DNA of 34,810 nucleotides, from the NCBI GenBank assembly GCA_030431755.1, contig JAUIIK010000046.1, forward strand, positions 1-34,810, written 5' to 3'. The position numbers were made by a program, and so were the translations under genes. Source of the DNA: Chloroflexia bacterium (GTDB lineage: Bacteria; Chloroflexota; Chloroflexia; Thermomicrobiales; CFX8). Within the stretch, counting starts at the first letter, position 1. Each line of letters begins with the position of its first letter. Below, piece after piece: positions 15,558-23,415 of the stretch. The notes beneath the pieces were generated by a model, which saw only the letters and a list, made by a program, of their open reading frames with translations, had not been told where the DNA came from and searched no databases.

Positions 15558-16601
15558 CTACACAATCAGCATCGCGTCTCCGAATGAATAGAAACGATAG
15601 TCGTGGTCGATTGCGTGGCGATACGCGCTCCGCATGAGCCTGTTGCCGGCGAATGCTCCGATCATCAGGAGCAGCGTCGTGCGCGGCAGATGAAAGTTCG
15701 TGATCTGGGCACCAACCGCATTAAAGGTGTATGGCGGGCGTATGTAGATCGACGTTCTCCCGGTCAACGCCGCGGCAGTATCGCTACTACCGGCGACTGT
15801 TTCAAGCACCCGCGTCGTCGTCGTCCCGACGCTCACGACCCGACGCCCGGCAGCTCGCGCCGTCACAACGTCTCGCCAGGTTTCAGCGGGCACCGAATAC
15901 CACTCCGAGTGCATCCTGTGCGACGCGACGTTGTCAGTGGTGATAGGCCGGAATGTGTCTATCCCAACATGCAACGTCAGGCGCGCGAACCTGATACCGC
16001 GGCTGCGACACCGCTCAATCAATCCCTCGGTAAAGTGCAGTCCGGCAGTCGGCGCTGCCGCCGAGCCATCACGATCCGCATAGACGGTCTGGTAGCGTTC
16101 GCGGTCGTCGCCAGTCGCCACGCGACGGATATATGGAGGGAGCGGCGTTTGGCCATATGCGTCCACTACAGATTGCGCGTCAAGCCGAACGAAGCCAAGA
16201 TCGCCGGAGCGTCCTTCGAAGCAGACGCGTCTGTCGCTGTCACGGCCATCGCGATCCAGGACAATGAGCTCCTCACCCACTCTCAACCTCGCGAGCGGCC
16301 GGACCAACGCTCGCCAGCGCCGCTCCTCCCGCTCTTCAAGTAGCAGAATCTCAACGCGTCCGCCGCTCGAACGGCGTGCGGCAATCCGCGCTGAAACCAC
16401 ACGGGAGTCGTTCACGACGATCAGATCACCAGGTGCGAGAAGCTCTGGGAGGTCTCGAAATCGATAGTCGGTCAATGCACCGCGTGCCCTATCGACAAGC
16501 AGCAAACGAGACGCATCACGCGGTTCGGCCGGCTCCTGTGCGATCCGTTCCGGGGGCAGCTCGTAGTCCAGGAATGGCGCATCAGCGTCCGATGCGCCCA
16601 C
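15558..16601 (-). CDS. queA: S-adenosylmethionine:tRNA ribosyltransferase-isomerase
   Basis: A 347-aa enzyme that transfers the ribosyl part of SAM to 7-aminomethyl-7-deazaguanine in tRNA, making epoxyqueuosine. Signature segments: LDYELPPERIAQEPAEPRDASRL at the N-terminus, DLIVVNDSRVVSARI, AAPTAGLHFTEGL and TNFHLPRTTLLLMIGAF. The length matches the family. The GTG at 16599-16601 sits directly before the conserved N-terminus; the longer frame to 16742 would run into ruvB. It follows ruvB by 16 bases, a common gene pair. No tgt or queG is in the window. Confidence 0.95.
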   Translation of the reverse strand: MGASDADAPFLDYELPPERIAQEPAEPRDASRLLLVDRARGALTDYRFRDLPELLAPGDLIVVNDSRVVSARIAARRSSGGRVEILLLEEREERRWRALVRPLARLRVGEELIVLDRDGRDSDRRVCFEGRSGDLGFVRLDAQSVVDAYGQTPLPPYIRRVATGDDRERYQTVYADRDGSAAAPTAGLHFTEGLIERCRSRGIRFARLTLHVGIDTFRPITTDNVASHRMHSEWYSVPAETWRDVVTARAAGRRVVSVGTTTTRVLETVAGSSDTAAALTGRTSIYIRPPYTFNAVGAQITNFHLPRTTLLLMIGAFAGNRLMRSAYRHAIDHDYRFYSFGDAMLIV

Positions 16602-16617
16602 CGCCGCCTGGCATTGA

Positions 16618-17658
16618 CTAGTTGGCTTCAAAGAGGCTCGGTTGCTGCGACGCGTCGCCCGCCTGTGGCGGCTCCAACCCGAGATGTGCATAGGCCCGAT
16701 CCGTGATGACCCGACCGCGCGGTGTCCGCCTGAGAAATCCAAGCTGGATCAGGTAGGGCTCGTAGACATCCATAATCGTATCCGACTCTTCGCTCGTTGC
16801 CGCCGCGAGCGTGTCGATACCGACCGGTCCACCATCGAACTTCTCAACAATTGCCAGCATGATCTTGCGATCGACGTCATCCAGCCCAAGCTCGTCGACG
16901 TCCAGCAGTTCCATCGCGTCGTTGGCGACCTCGCGCCGGATCTCGCCATCGGCGCGAACCTCGGCGTAGTCTCGTGCACGCTTGAGCAGCCGGTTCGCGA
17001 CCCGTGGCGTCCCGCGCGAACGTGTGGCAATCTCCGCCGCGCCATCGTCGAGAATCGGCACGCCAAGGATGCCGGCAGAACGCGTCACGATCTCCTGCAT
17101 CGCTTCATCGTCGTAATACTCAAGCCGGAACACCGCTCCAAAGCGGTCGCGCAACGGCGAGGTCAGCAGCGCAAGCCGCGTCGTTGCGCCGACAAGCGTG
17201 AATCTCGGCAGGCTCAAGCGCATCGAGCGTGCCGCCGGCCCTTTCCCGAGCACGATGTCCACCGCGAAGTCCTCCATCGCTGGATAGAGCACTTCTTCGA
17301 CGATGCGGCTCAAGCGGTGGATCTCGTCGATGAATAGCACGTCGCCCGGCTTCAGATTCGTCAAGATCGACACGAGGTCGCCCGGACGCTCGATCGCCGG
17401 ACCAGAGGTCATCCGCACATTGACCCCCATCTCCGCGCCAATGATCGATGCGAGCGTCGTCTTGCCCAGCCCCGGTGGCCCGTAGAGCAACATGTGGTCA
17501 AGCGCTTCGCCGCGTGCCAGCGCTGCCTCAATGAAGATCGACAGCGTATCCTTGACCCGTTCCTGCCCGATGTACTCGGCGAGGCGTTTCGGCCGCAGGC
17601 TCAACTCGGCAACGGCATCCTCTTCCATCTGTTTGCCGCTGACTACTCGGCCGCTCAT
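16618..17658 (-). CDS. ruvB: Holliday junction branch-migration helicase RuvB
   Basis: A 346-aa AAA+ motor that drives branch migration with RuvA. Walker A GPPGLGKT is at about 60-67, Walker [11 protein letters not shown] at about 106-115; a sensor region and the C-terminal winged helix ([12 protein letters not shown]) follow. The ATG at 17656-17658 is the chosen start, with AGAAGG eleven bases upstream; a GTG at 17670 in frame lies too close to that site. An extended -10 element lies 43 bases upstream. RuvA and RuvC are not in the window. It is the promoter-proximal gene of ruvB-queA, and perhaps of the HD-domain operon below. Confidence 0.97.
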   Translation of the reverse strand: MSGRVVSGKQMEEDAVAELSLRPKRLAEYIGQERVKDTLSIFIEAALARGEALDHMLLYGPPGLGKTTLASIIGAEMGVNVRMTSGPAIERPGDLVSILTNLKPGDVLFIDEIHRLSRIVEEVLYPAMEDFAVDIVLGKGPAARSMRLSLPRFTLVGATTRLALLTSPLRDRFGAVFRLEYYDDEAMQEIVTRSAGILGVPILDDGAAEIATRSRGTPRVANRLLKRARDYAEVRADGEIRREVANDAMELLDVDELGLDDVDRKIMLAIVEKFDGGPVGIDTLAAATSEESDTIMDVYEPYLIQLGFLRRTPRGRVITDRAYAHLGLEPPQAGDASQQPSLFEAN

Positions 17659-17700
17659 TGCTGCTCGCACCTTCTATCGTCGCTTCGAGACATGCCGTAG

Positions 17701-17709
17701 AGTATATCA
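17701..17709 (-). promoter_or_regulatory. Extended -10 promoter of ruvB-queA
   Basis: On the minus strand the sequence reads TGATATACT, a TG extension followed by TATACT, in the gap between the upstream glycosyltransferase stop and ruvB. No clear -35 element is present. Confidence 0.55.
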
Positions 17710-17728
17710 ATCGAACCAGAACATTTGT

Positions 17729-19246
17729 TCAGTCTCGCGACCCATCGGGCCGGAGATCAGGCACGCTCCTGCGCGCAACCACGGGCTTGCCGCAGCGCCG
17801 GCACGACCAGGATGCATCGAGCCCCGCGCCACACTGCGGACAAGCCACACGAGCCAGCAGCCGCTCCGACGGCCGGCGCCTCTCCGTGGCTCGTGACCGG
17901 TCCAACCCAAGCCCGACAATGGCGTCGCCTAGCGACTCAAGCGCCGCGCTGGTCTGACCCAACCCAAGCTCAGCGACCGCGCGTCCGGCGACAGCATAGA
18001 CGCTCGTGGACGCCGCCGCCTGCGGCGCCGGCAGCACAATCGCAAGCGGAGGTTCGGCCGGAGTCGCGGCCAGACCCGGAAACCGCGATCCGTATGCACC
18101 AGACAGAACCTCTCGATACCCGTCGACCATGTTCACCATGGAGTGTCGCTTCAGGACGAACTCACGCGCGGCGTGGCCGGCGTCTTCCCGCAGCCCGGCA
18201 TCGTCTGCTAGCGCTTCGAGCAAGCGCGCAAGGACCCCGATCTCGTGCCCGTCAACCGGGATCTTCAATCCCACGCCGGGAGGCAGCTCCGCGCTTGCGC
18301 CAGCGTCCGAAACGATCACCGGTAGTCCCGCGCCGAGCAACCGCAACAGACTCGCCGATGTTTCGCCGGCAGTCGGGTAGCGCAGGTTGACGCAGGCGTC
18401 CAATGCCGAAGCGAGGACTCGGGCCGTGCGGTCGTCAACGTACCCGAGCTGACGCACATGGCTACGGAGGCCCAGGATCTCAATCTCGCGTGTCAGGAGC
18501 TCGCCATCGGATCCGGTTCCGGCAAGCACAAGCATCGCGTCCGGGCGTGTCGCGATGAGCCGTCGCAACGCCCGCAGGACGACCGGCAGCCGCTTGTTCG
18601 GATTGACATGCGTGATCGAGCCGATGACGAACGCTGACTCCGACAATCCCAGCGCCGCGCGTGCAACGTCGCGCTCGATGGTCGCCGGTGTCGGAATCCC
18701 CATAGGGACGATGAAGACTGGCGTGTCGGGCACAAGGCTCCGAACCTGCGCGGCCGCGTGCTCATTGTGAACGACGACAGCCCGCGCGGAGCGCACGAAG
18801 GGCTCGACCAGTGGGAAGCGGTCGATGTTCTCGATTGATTGACCGGCGAGAATTGCCCGTCCAGCCGCAACCCCGGCGTCGCCATATTCAGCTTGTAGAT
18901 CACGCCAGTACTGCCGTTCTCGACCGGTTCTTAGTGCTCGGCCCGCAAGCGCATGGTGCAAGAAGACATCGTGAAGCACGATGATTGACGGGACAGCGTG
19001 CGCGAGGTCGAACGCTCGGTCGTGGAATTGGCTGTTGCCCAGGTGCAGCACCGTCGGGACATGCGGGTCTAGATTCCCAGGATCAAGCTGCTTGACCGTT
19101 CTGTAACTGGAGAGTGACGAGCCGGTCTCGACCACTGCGTCAACGTGCCATGTGCCATCGACGGCGGCGAAGATGTCAGCCGTATAGTTGGCGATGCCCG
19201 TCCTCAACGGCGGATGCGGGCTCACCCATTGCAGCCTGGGGTTCAA
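17729..19246 (-). CDS. GT4-type glycosyltransferase with C-terminal zinc ribbon
   Basis: A 505-aa protein. Residues about 1-390 form a GT-B glycosyltransferase of family 4: N-terminal GIANYTADI, then SITHVNPNKRLPVVLRAL and the donor-site region YPTAGETSASLLRLLGAGLP with its EX7E-like spacing. A linker with low-complexity Ala/Pro follows (about 395-465), and the tail has C469-x2-C472 and C482-x2-C485 followed by SVPDLRPD. This resembles the Trm112-type zinc ribbon, which usually ends in a GIPDLRP segment. GT4 enzymes with such a tail are unusual in my experience. The start is TTG at 19244-19246, which overlaps the stop of the next GT4 (TTGA), with AGGTAGGA upstream. It is the last gene of the glycan operon. 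Confidence 0.88.
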   Translation of the reverse strand: MNPRLQWVSPHPPLRTGIANYTADIFAAVDGTWHVDAVVETGSSLSSYRTVKQLDPGNLDPHVPTVLHLGNSQFHDRAFDLAHAVPSIIVLHDVFLHHALAGRALRTGRERQYWRDLQAEYGDAGVAAGRAILAGQSIENIDRFPLVEPFVRSARAVVVHNEHAAAQVRSLVPDTPVFIVPMGIPTPATIERDVARAALGLSESAFVIGSITHVNPNKRLPVVLRALRRLIATRPDAMLVLAGTGSDGELLTREIEILGLRSHVRQLGYVDDRTARVLASALDACVNLRYPTAGETSASLLRLLGAGLPVIVSDAGASAELPPGVGLKIPVDGHEIGVLARLLEALADDAGLREDAGHAAREFVLKRHSMVNMVDGYREVLSGAYGSRFPGLAATPAEPPLAIVLPAPQAAASTSVYAVAGRAVAELGLGQTSAALESLGDAIVGLGLDRSRATERRRPSERLLARVACPQCGAGLDASWSCRRCGKPVVARRSVPDLRPDGSRD

Positions 19247-20283
19247 CGTCCTACCTCACCTGCCGGGCCGAGGAGCGCCTCTACAACGTTGTCCCAGGTC
19301 AATCCCCGCGTCGACCGTTGACCGGTCTCACCGTGACGCTGTGCGATACCGGCGTCCACATAGCGGTTGATCGCCTGTGCCAGTGCAGCGGGTGTGAGCG
19401 CCGTTACCTGCCCGGAGACCTCGTGCTCCACGAACTCGAGCACGCCACCCGAGTCCGGCGCGGTGACAACCGGTTTGCCCGCAGCCAGCGCCTCGACCGC
19501 GACATAGCCATAATCCTCGTCAATAGGCGCGAAAAAGACCGCCCGGCAACGCCGCATCAGGTCCGCAAGGGCTGCGTCCGAAACACGGCCGAGAAACTCG
19601 ACACGCTGCTCGATACCAAGCTCCCTGACCCGCGCTTCGAGCACTCCCCGCTCTGGTCCGTCGGACGTGATCTTCAATGTCAAGCTCTTGTCAACCTGAG
19701 GCCAGGCGTCAACGACTGCGCCGATGCGCTTCAGGGGATCTATGCGTGAAGCACTCAGCACGAACGGTTCGTAGGCTTCCGCATACAGATCTCGATCCTG
19801 AACCGGAGGATAGAGCGCCGCAGCGTCGAGTCCGTTGAACTCCGCCAGCCTCGACGCAACATTCTTGCTAATCGCGAATTGACGCTTGCACTCGCCAATG
19901 CCGACACCGTCAATCCGAAAGACCGCGTCGCGAATCTCACCGTGTTGTGGTCCAAACTCCGTGTGTGTCGTGCCATGCAGATCGTAGGCCTGGCGGTGCT
20001 GGTGAACCAGCCATAGCACCTTGTTCGGGTGCCGCACCGCCCAGGTTGGGAACTTTGTGCAGATGACGGCGTCAACCGCGCGGCCATTGACGCTCGTGAG
20101 ATCGAGCATGCGCCATGCCAGCGCCGTGTCGAGCAGTCGCTCAGGTGGATTCCACTGCAGCGGCAGCGCGACGATCTCTGCCTCATGTCCACGTTCAACG
20201 AGGGCGCCAACGAGACCATGCGCCAGGACCTCGGCGCCGCCGGTGACGAACGGAATCTGCGTGTGAAGCACAAGCACTCTCAT
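19243..20283 (-). CDS. GT4-type glycosyltransferase
   Basis: A 346-aa retaining GT-B glycosyltransferase. The N-terminal acceptor domain begins MRVLVLHTQIPFVTGGAE (the glycine loop). The donor domain contains ASRIDPLKR, then EDYGYVAVEALAAGKPVVTAPDSGG, the usual nucleotide-sugar binding segment with its two glutamates. There are no membrane segments, so it acts on the cytoplasmic side. The ATG at 20281-20283 overlaps the stop of the coiled-coil gene. Substrates cannot be deduced. The HQHRQAYDLHGTTHTEFG region suggests a short-lectin-like acceptor loop seen in exopolysaccharide GTs; this is only an impression. Confidence 0.9.
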   Translation of the reverse strand: MRVLVLHTQIPFVTGGAEVLAHGLVGALVERGHEAEIVALPLQWNPPERLLDTALAWRMLDLTSVNGRAVDAVICTKFPTWAVRHPNKVLWLVHQHRQAYDLHGTTHTEFGPQHGEIRDAVFRIDGVGIGECKRQFAISKNVASRLAEFNGLDAAALYPPVQDRDLYAEAYEPFVLSASRIDPLKRIGAVVDAWPQVDKSLTLKITSDGPERGVLEARVRELGIEQRVEFLGRVSDAALADLMRRCRAVFFAPIDEDYGYVAVEALAAGKPVVTAPDSGGVLEFVEHEVSGQVTALTPAALAQAINRYVDAGIAQRHGETGQRSTRGLTWDNVVEALLGPAGEVGR

Positions 20284-20663
20284 TGAGCGTCACGTTGCTG
20301 TTTATTGACACTAGCTTGATGCATATTGCGAGTTATTGCGTGTATCTGCGCCTCTAATTCGTGTAATGCCGCTAGTACTGCAAGATTGTAGGCGTTTTGC
20401 TGCTCGACGATCGGATTGATGTACCATCGCAAGAGGATACGCATCGCACGTTTCCCGAGTACCTCGACCCGCCCGAGCACCGGCCAGCTTGGCGTGATGC
20501 CCCAGTGTGCCTGTACTTCTAGCTGCCGCCGCACCTCGGCTAGCGCGCGCTCAACGTCTCCGCCCCCCTGAGCAGTTGGCACACGCTCTACTTCAGCGCG
20601 AATGGCGTCAACCGCCGCCGCCGTGCGTGCCTGCGCCTGTTTCGCATCAGCCTCAGCGATCAC
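20280..20663 (-). CDS. Small coiled-coil protein of polysaccharide loci
   Basis: A 127-aa protein, mostly helical. The N-terminal half is an Ala/Glu/Arg coiled coil (ADAKQAQARTAAAVDAIRAE and ERALAEVRRQLEVQA). A conserved-looking middle, LGKRAMRILLRWYINPIVEQ, is followed by QNAYNLAVLAALHELEAQI. The WYxxPIVxQQNxxN pattern also occurs at the start of larger glycosyl- or methyltransferases in cell-envelope clusters, from family memory; here it stands alone. It may be a partner subunit or a membrane-surface anchor (the MRILLRWYI segment is amphipathic). The GTG start at 20661-20663 overlaps the upstream GT4 stop by four bases (GTGA). Confidence 0.8.
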   Translation of the reverse strand: MIAEADAKQAQARTAAAVDAIRAEVERVPTAQGGGDVERALAEVRRQLEVQAHWGITPSWPVLGRVEVLGKRAMRILLRWYINPIVEQQNAYNLAVLAALHELEAQIHAITRNMHQASVNKQQRDAQ

Positions 20664-21913
20664 GCTACCTCGATTCCAATGATCCGTGAGAATCCGTCAG
20701 CAATACGCTCCAGCACCTTATCCCAGGTGTATTTCTCGCGTACCTTAGCGTAGCCTGCCTCGCCCATGCGTTTGCGGAGCGCAGGCCGTGTCGCAAGCTC
20801 GCGCACTGCGGAGGCGAGCGCCGCACGGTCACCGAACGGGACAAGCCGGCCGTCAATACCATCGCTAATCACTTCAGCAACAGCTCCGACGTCCGCCCCA
20901 ATCACCGGCACGCGTTCGGCCCAGGCTTCAAGGTAGACGATCCCAAACGACTCTGTGCGCGACGGCAGCACGAACAGATCAGCCTCTCGAAACAACTGTG
21001 CCTTCACCTCGTTCGCGACGACTCCCAGCACGTTGATCCAATCGCACTCGGCAGCGCCGCTCTGCGCTAACCACTCGTCGAATGCAGACAATGACGGGCC
21101 GATGAGCACCAACCGGTGCCGCATGCCTTCGGCGGCCAACTGCATCGACGCGGCAACGACGTCGGGAGTGCCCTTGTCATGCGCCATCGCCCCGGCGCAG
21201 AGGATCGTGAGCTCCCGGTCATCGTTGCGTGTGTCGCAGGTCATGTGCGCTGGGAGCTCGACGCCAGCGCCGGCCACGACGATCGATCCCGGCCGTGCGC
21301 CTATCTCGCACAGAAAGCGCGCCTCGAACTCGGTGAGCGCGATGATGAGATCCGCGTGCCACAAGAGCGCCCGCTGATGGGGCATCGACACGTAGCGCCG
21401 GGCCACGTCGTCGTCCTGGCGGCCAACATGCGCAAACGGCAGGAGGACAAACGGAACATCCATCTCCGCTGCCGCAGCCGCCGCAACCTGCGGGAGCCCT
21501 TCCAATCCCAGGTTTGCCGCGACAACCACATCGGGCCGTGGGTGATCAAGAATGGCTGTCGCAAGTCCAGGGACATGTGGCAATCTGGCCGCGGCGGCAG
21601 CAAATGGCTGCGGAGTGTGTAGCGCCCGGCTCGCCTCGCCCATGAGTCGCCGTCCTCCCTGGAACAGTACCGGGGCCATGGGAGGATGAGCGACCGGCAA
21701 GCGCCGGATATCAACGCCATTGAGCGTTTCCGAGGACGCGCAACCGACGGATCGCTTGCGTGCATCCCAGAAGTACTCCAGGTCGTAGGCGTCCGTCGTG
21801 ACAACACGTGCGCCCCACCCGCACGCAGCGAACCACTCTGCAAGCGCCTGTATGTAGGCCTCGGAGCCACCATGGAACGGATGATAGCGGTGGTTGACGA
21901 GGACGGCCTGCAT
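20660..21913 (-). CDS. GT4-type glycosyltransferase
   Basis: A 417-aa GT-B enzyme. The N-terminal VNHRYHPFHGGSEAYIQ holds the acceptor-side glycine loop; the donor domain has ILCAGAMAHDKGTPDVV, and the signature PSRTESFGIVYLEAWAERVP with the EX7E pair. Soluble, no signal peptide. The ATG at 21911-21913 lies five bases after the TPR gene stop. It is the first glycosyltransferase of the coupled locus and overlaps the coiled-coil gene by four bases. The donor sugar is not deducible. Confidence 0.92.
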   Translation of the reverse strand: MQAVLVNHRYHPFHGGSEAYIQALAEWFAACGWGARVVTTDAYDLEYFWDARKRSVGCASSETLNGVDIRRLPVAHPPMAPVLFQGGRRLMGEASRALHTPQPFAAAAARLPHVPGLATAILDHPRPDVVVAANLGLEGLPQVAAAAAAEMDVPFVLLPFAHVGRQDDDVARRYVSMPHQRALLWHADLIIALTEFEARFLCEIGARPGSIVVAGAGVELPAHMTCDTRNDDRELTILCAGAMAHDKGTPDVVAASMQLAAEGMRHRLVLIGPSLSAFDEWLAQSGAAECDWINVLGVVANEVKAQLFREADLFVLPSRTESFGIVYLEAWAERVPVIGADVGAVAEVISDGIDGRLVPFGDRAALASAVRELATRPALRKRMGEAGYAKVREKYTWDKVLERIADGFSRIIGIEVA

Positions 21914-21918
21914 ACCGC

Positions 21919-22500
21919 TTACGGCGTGGCGGTTGCGTCAGCCGCGTCAAGCTCAGCAAGCCGTTCTTCGGCCTGCCCTGCGATCACGGACTCCGGGTCG
22001 CGCTCGATCGCAATCAGGTACCACTCGCGGGCTGCGTCCTCATCAGGCTCGGGTTGTTGCTGGGCGATCTGACCAAGGTAGTACGCCGGGCTCGGACTAT
22101 TCGGCAGCAGTTCCAGCGCCCGCTCAAGCTGTACACGGGCGTCCAGGAAGCTCCCGCCACGGTAGAGCGCGATGCCGAAAGCCAGCCGGAGGTTGCCATC
22201 ATCCGGTCGTCCGGCGGTGGCGCGCTCGTAGAGTGGAACCGCCTCGGTGATATTGCCCTGGTTCGCGTAGATGTTCGCCAGAATCGCGGCTGCGCCGGCG
22301 TCGTCGGGATTCTCGGCGACCTGAGTCTCCAACTCCGCCTGCTGTCGTGCCGCTTCATCAATCGGCAACGTATCTTCTTCAGGGCCGGAACTGAATATCG
22401 ACCCGCCGAAGACGACAAGCGTCCCGAGCACCAGAAACACCACCATGACGATGGCAAAAATCGTAAACGACTTTGATGGACCACCCCGTCGAGACGCCAC
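21919..22500 (-). CDS. Membrane-anchored TPR protein
   Basis: A 193-aa protein with one N-terminal transmembrane helix (about 12-34, IFAIVMVVFLVLGTLVVFGG) after a basic segment, so an N-in/C-out anchor is likely. An acidic linker and at least two to three TPR-like repeats follow (AAAILANIYANQGNITEAV, LRLAFGIALYRGGSFLDA, PAYYLGQIAQQQPEPDEDA). TPRs mediate protein contacts, which suggests an assembly role for the glycan locus or a link to c-type cytochrome-like scaffolds; the first is favoured by context. I chose GTG at 22498-22500 with GAGGA just upstream; a TTG at 22516-22518 in frame has no such site. It precedes three glycosyltransferases. Confidence 0.82.
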   Translation of the reverse strand: MASRRGGPSKSFTIFAIVMVVFLVLGTLVVFGGSIFSSGPEEDTLPIDEAARQQAELETQVAENPDDAGAAAILANIYANQGNITEAVPLYERATAGRPDDGNLRLAFGIALYRGGSFLDARVQLERALELLPNSPSPAYYLGQIAQQQPEPDEDAAREWYLIAIERDPESVIAGQAEERLAELDAADATATP

Positions 22501-22589
22501 GCAATCCTCGTTTCGCAACTGCGCTCATACGCCGGCCCGGACCGGCCCCAACTCGTCACGCTCAAGCCTACTCCAAAGCGGCTCGGCGC

Positions 22590-22619
22590 TTTACGCTATC
22601 GCTGTTGGCATGCTACAAT
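22590..22619 (+). promoter_or_regulatory. Promoter of the tRNA-Leu / rnpB / tRNA-His cluster
   Basis: TTTACG (22590-22595) and TACAAT (22614-22619) with an 18-base spacer, 20 bases before the tRNA-Leu 5' end. The -10 is a five-of-six match. No second promoter is obvious before rnpB (22727-22768). Confidence 0.6.
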
Positions 22620-22639
22620 TCTCCGGTTGAGGCCTTCGC

Positions 22640-22726
22640 GCCGAAGTGGCGGAACCGGAAGACGCGCTACGTTCAGGGCGTAGTGCCCGTAAGGGCGTGT
22701 GAGTTCGAATCTCACCTTCGGCACCA
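22640..22726 (+). tRNA. tRNA-Leu (anticodon CAG)
   Basis: An 87-base class II tRNA with long variable arm. Acceptor GCCGAAG pairs with CTTCGGC; the anticodon stem CTACG/CGTAG encloses TTCAGGG (anticodon CAG); the variable arm is TGCCCGTAAGGGCG; T-loop TTCGAAT. Discriminator A with CCA encoded at 22724-22726, unlike the other tRNAs here. Confidence 0.97.
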
Positions 22727-22768
22727 CCGGCGGCTTGCAAGCCTGGCTTGCAATGTACGTTAAGAATT

Positions 22769-23108
22769 GACGATCATCGAACGGGCGGTCGCTGGCCATC
22801 GGCCAGAGGAAAGTCCGGGCTGCGAAGAGCAGGGTGCCTGGTGAAAGCCAGGGTGGCGGTTCCGGTGACTGCCAATAGTCCAGATCGGCGGCGGGCTTCG
22901 GCCCGTCGAGAGCAACAGAGACCAATGCTGCCAGGCAACTGGGCAGAGTGAAAAGGGCAATCCTCCCCGCAGCAATCCCAAGTCGGCCAGCATTCGAGTT
23001 GCTCGCTCGGAGGCCAGGTCGGGAGCAGGCGCAACCCGCGCCCGGCGATCACTTCGCCGAGATAGATGACCGCAAGAAACAGAACCCGGCTTACGGTTCG
23101 ATGTCGTC
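22769..23108 (+). ncRNA. rnpB: RNase P RNA
   Basis: The catalytic RNA that matures tRNA 5' ends. The two universally conserved core segments are present: GAGGAAAGTCCGGGCT (22806-22821) and ACAGAACCCGGCTTA (23079-23093), which form helix P4. Outer ends GACGATCATCGAAC (22769-22782) and GTTCGATGTCGTC (23096-23108) pair as helix P1 with one bulged T. Total about 340 bases, a normal size. I do not assign type A or C by eye. It lies 42 bases after tRNA-Leu and six bases before tRNA-His, on the same strand. Confidence 0.96.
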
Positions 23109-23114
23109 GATGAT

Positions 23115-23188
23115 GGTGCCTCTAGCTCAATAGGTAGAGCACTGGTCTGTGGAACCAGTGGTTACGGGTTCGAGCCCCGTGAGGCACC
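23115..23188 (+). tRNA. tRNA-His (anticodon GTG)
   Basis: Acceptor GTGCCTC pairs with GAGGCAC; an extra encoded G at 23115 pairs with the discriminator C at 23188, the usual G-1 of tRNA-His. Anticodon stem CTGGT/ACCAG encloses CTGTGGA (anticodon GTG). T-loop TTCGAGC. CCA not encoded. Confidence 0.97.
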
Positions 23189-23241
23189 CTACCCTCACTA
23201 ACGAGTCGCCCAGGTCGCGGACAATGCGTGTCCACGCCTGT

Positions 23242-23270
23242 TCGACAGCCTTGTGTGCCTGCGATAGGAT
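23242..23270 (+). promoter_or_regulatory. Promoter of tRNA-Arg
   Basis: TCGACA (23242-23247) and TAGGAT (23265-23270) with a 17-base spacer, 13 bases before the tRNA 5' end. Confidence 0.5.
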
Positions 23271-23283
23271 TCCTCTCGCAATC

Positions 23284-23356
23284 GCCCTCGTAGCTCAATG
23301 GATAGAGCACTTGTCTTCGGAACAAGGGGTTGGGGGTTCGAGTCCCTCCGAGGGTA
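23284..23356 (+). tRNA. tRNA-Arg (anticodon TCG)
   Basis: Acceptor GCCCTCG pairs with CGAGGGT (a terminal G-T pair). Anticodon stem CTTGT/ACAAG encloses CTTCGGA (anticodon TCG, for CGA/CGN codons). T-loop TTCGAGT. Discriminator A; CCA not encoded. Confidence 0.96.
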
Positions 23357-23415
23357 CCGTCGCGCGTGTGCACAGTACGCGCATTCATTCTTGAGTCGGT
23401 GTGGTGAGCAGCTTG

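Noticed and set aside
15558-16742. 394-aa form of queA starting at 16742
   Set aside because: The extension lies inside ruvB, reads as Arg/Ser-rich antisense, and GTG 16599-16601 precedes the conserved N-terminus.
19114-19749. 211-aa plus-strand ORF across the glycosyltransferase junction
   Set aside because: Antisense to two well-supported GT4 genes, Arg-rich, no ribosome binding site.
22596-22925. Minus-strand ORF covering tRNA-Leu and the start of rnpB
   Set aside because: It is the antisense reading of structured RNA genes, including the typical false peptide KVRFELTRPYG from tRNA, with no ribosome binding site.
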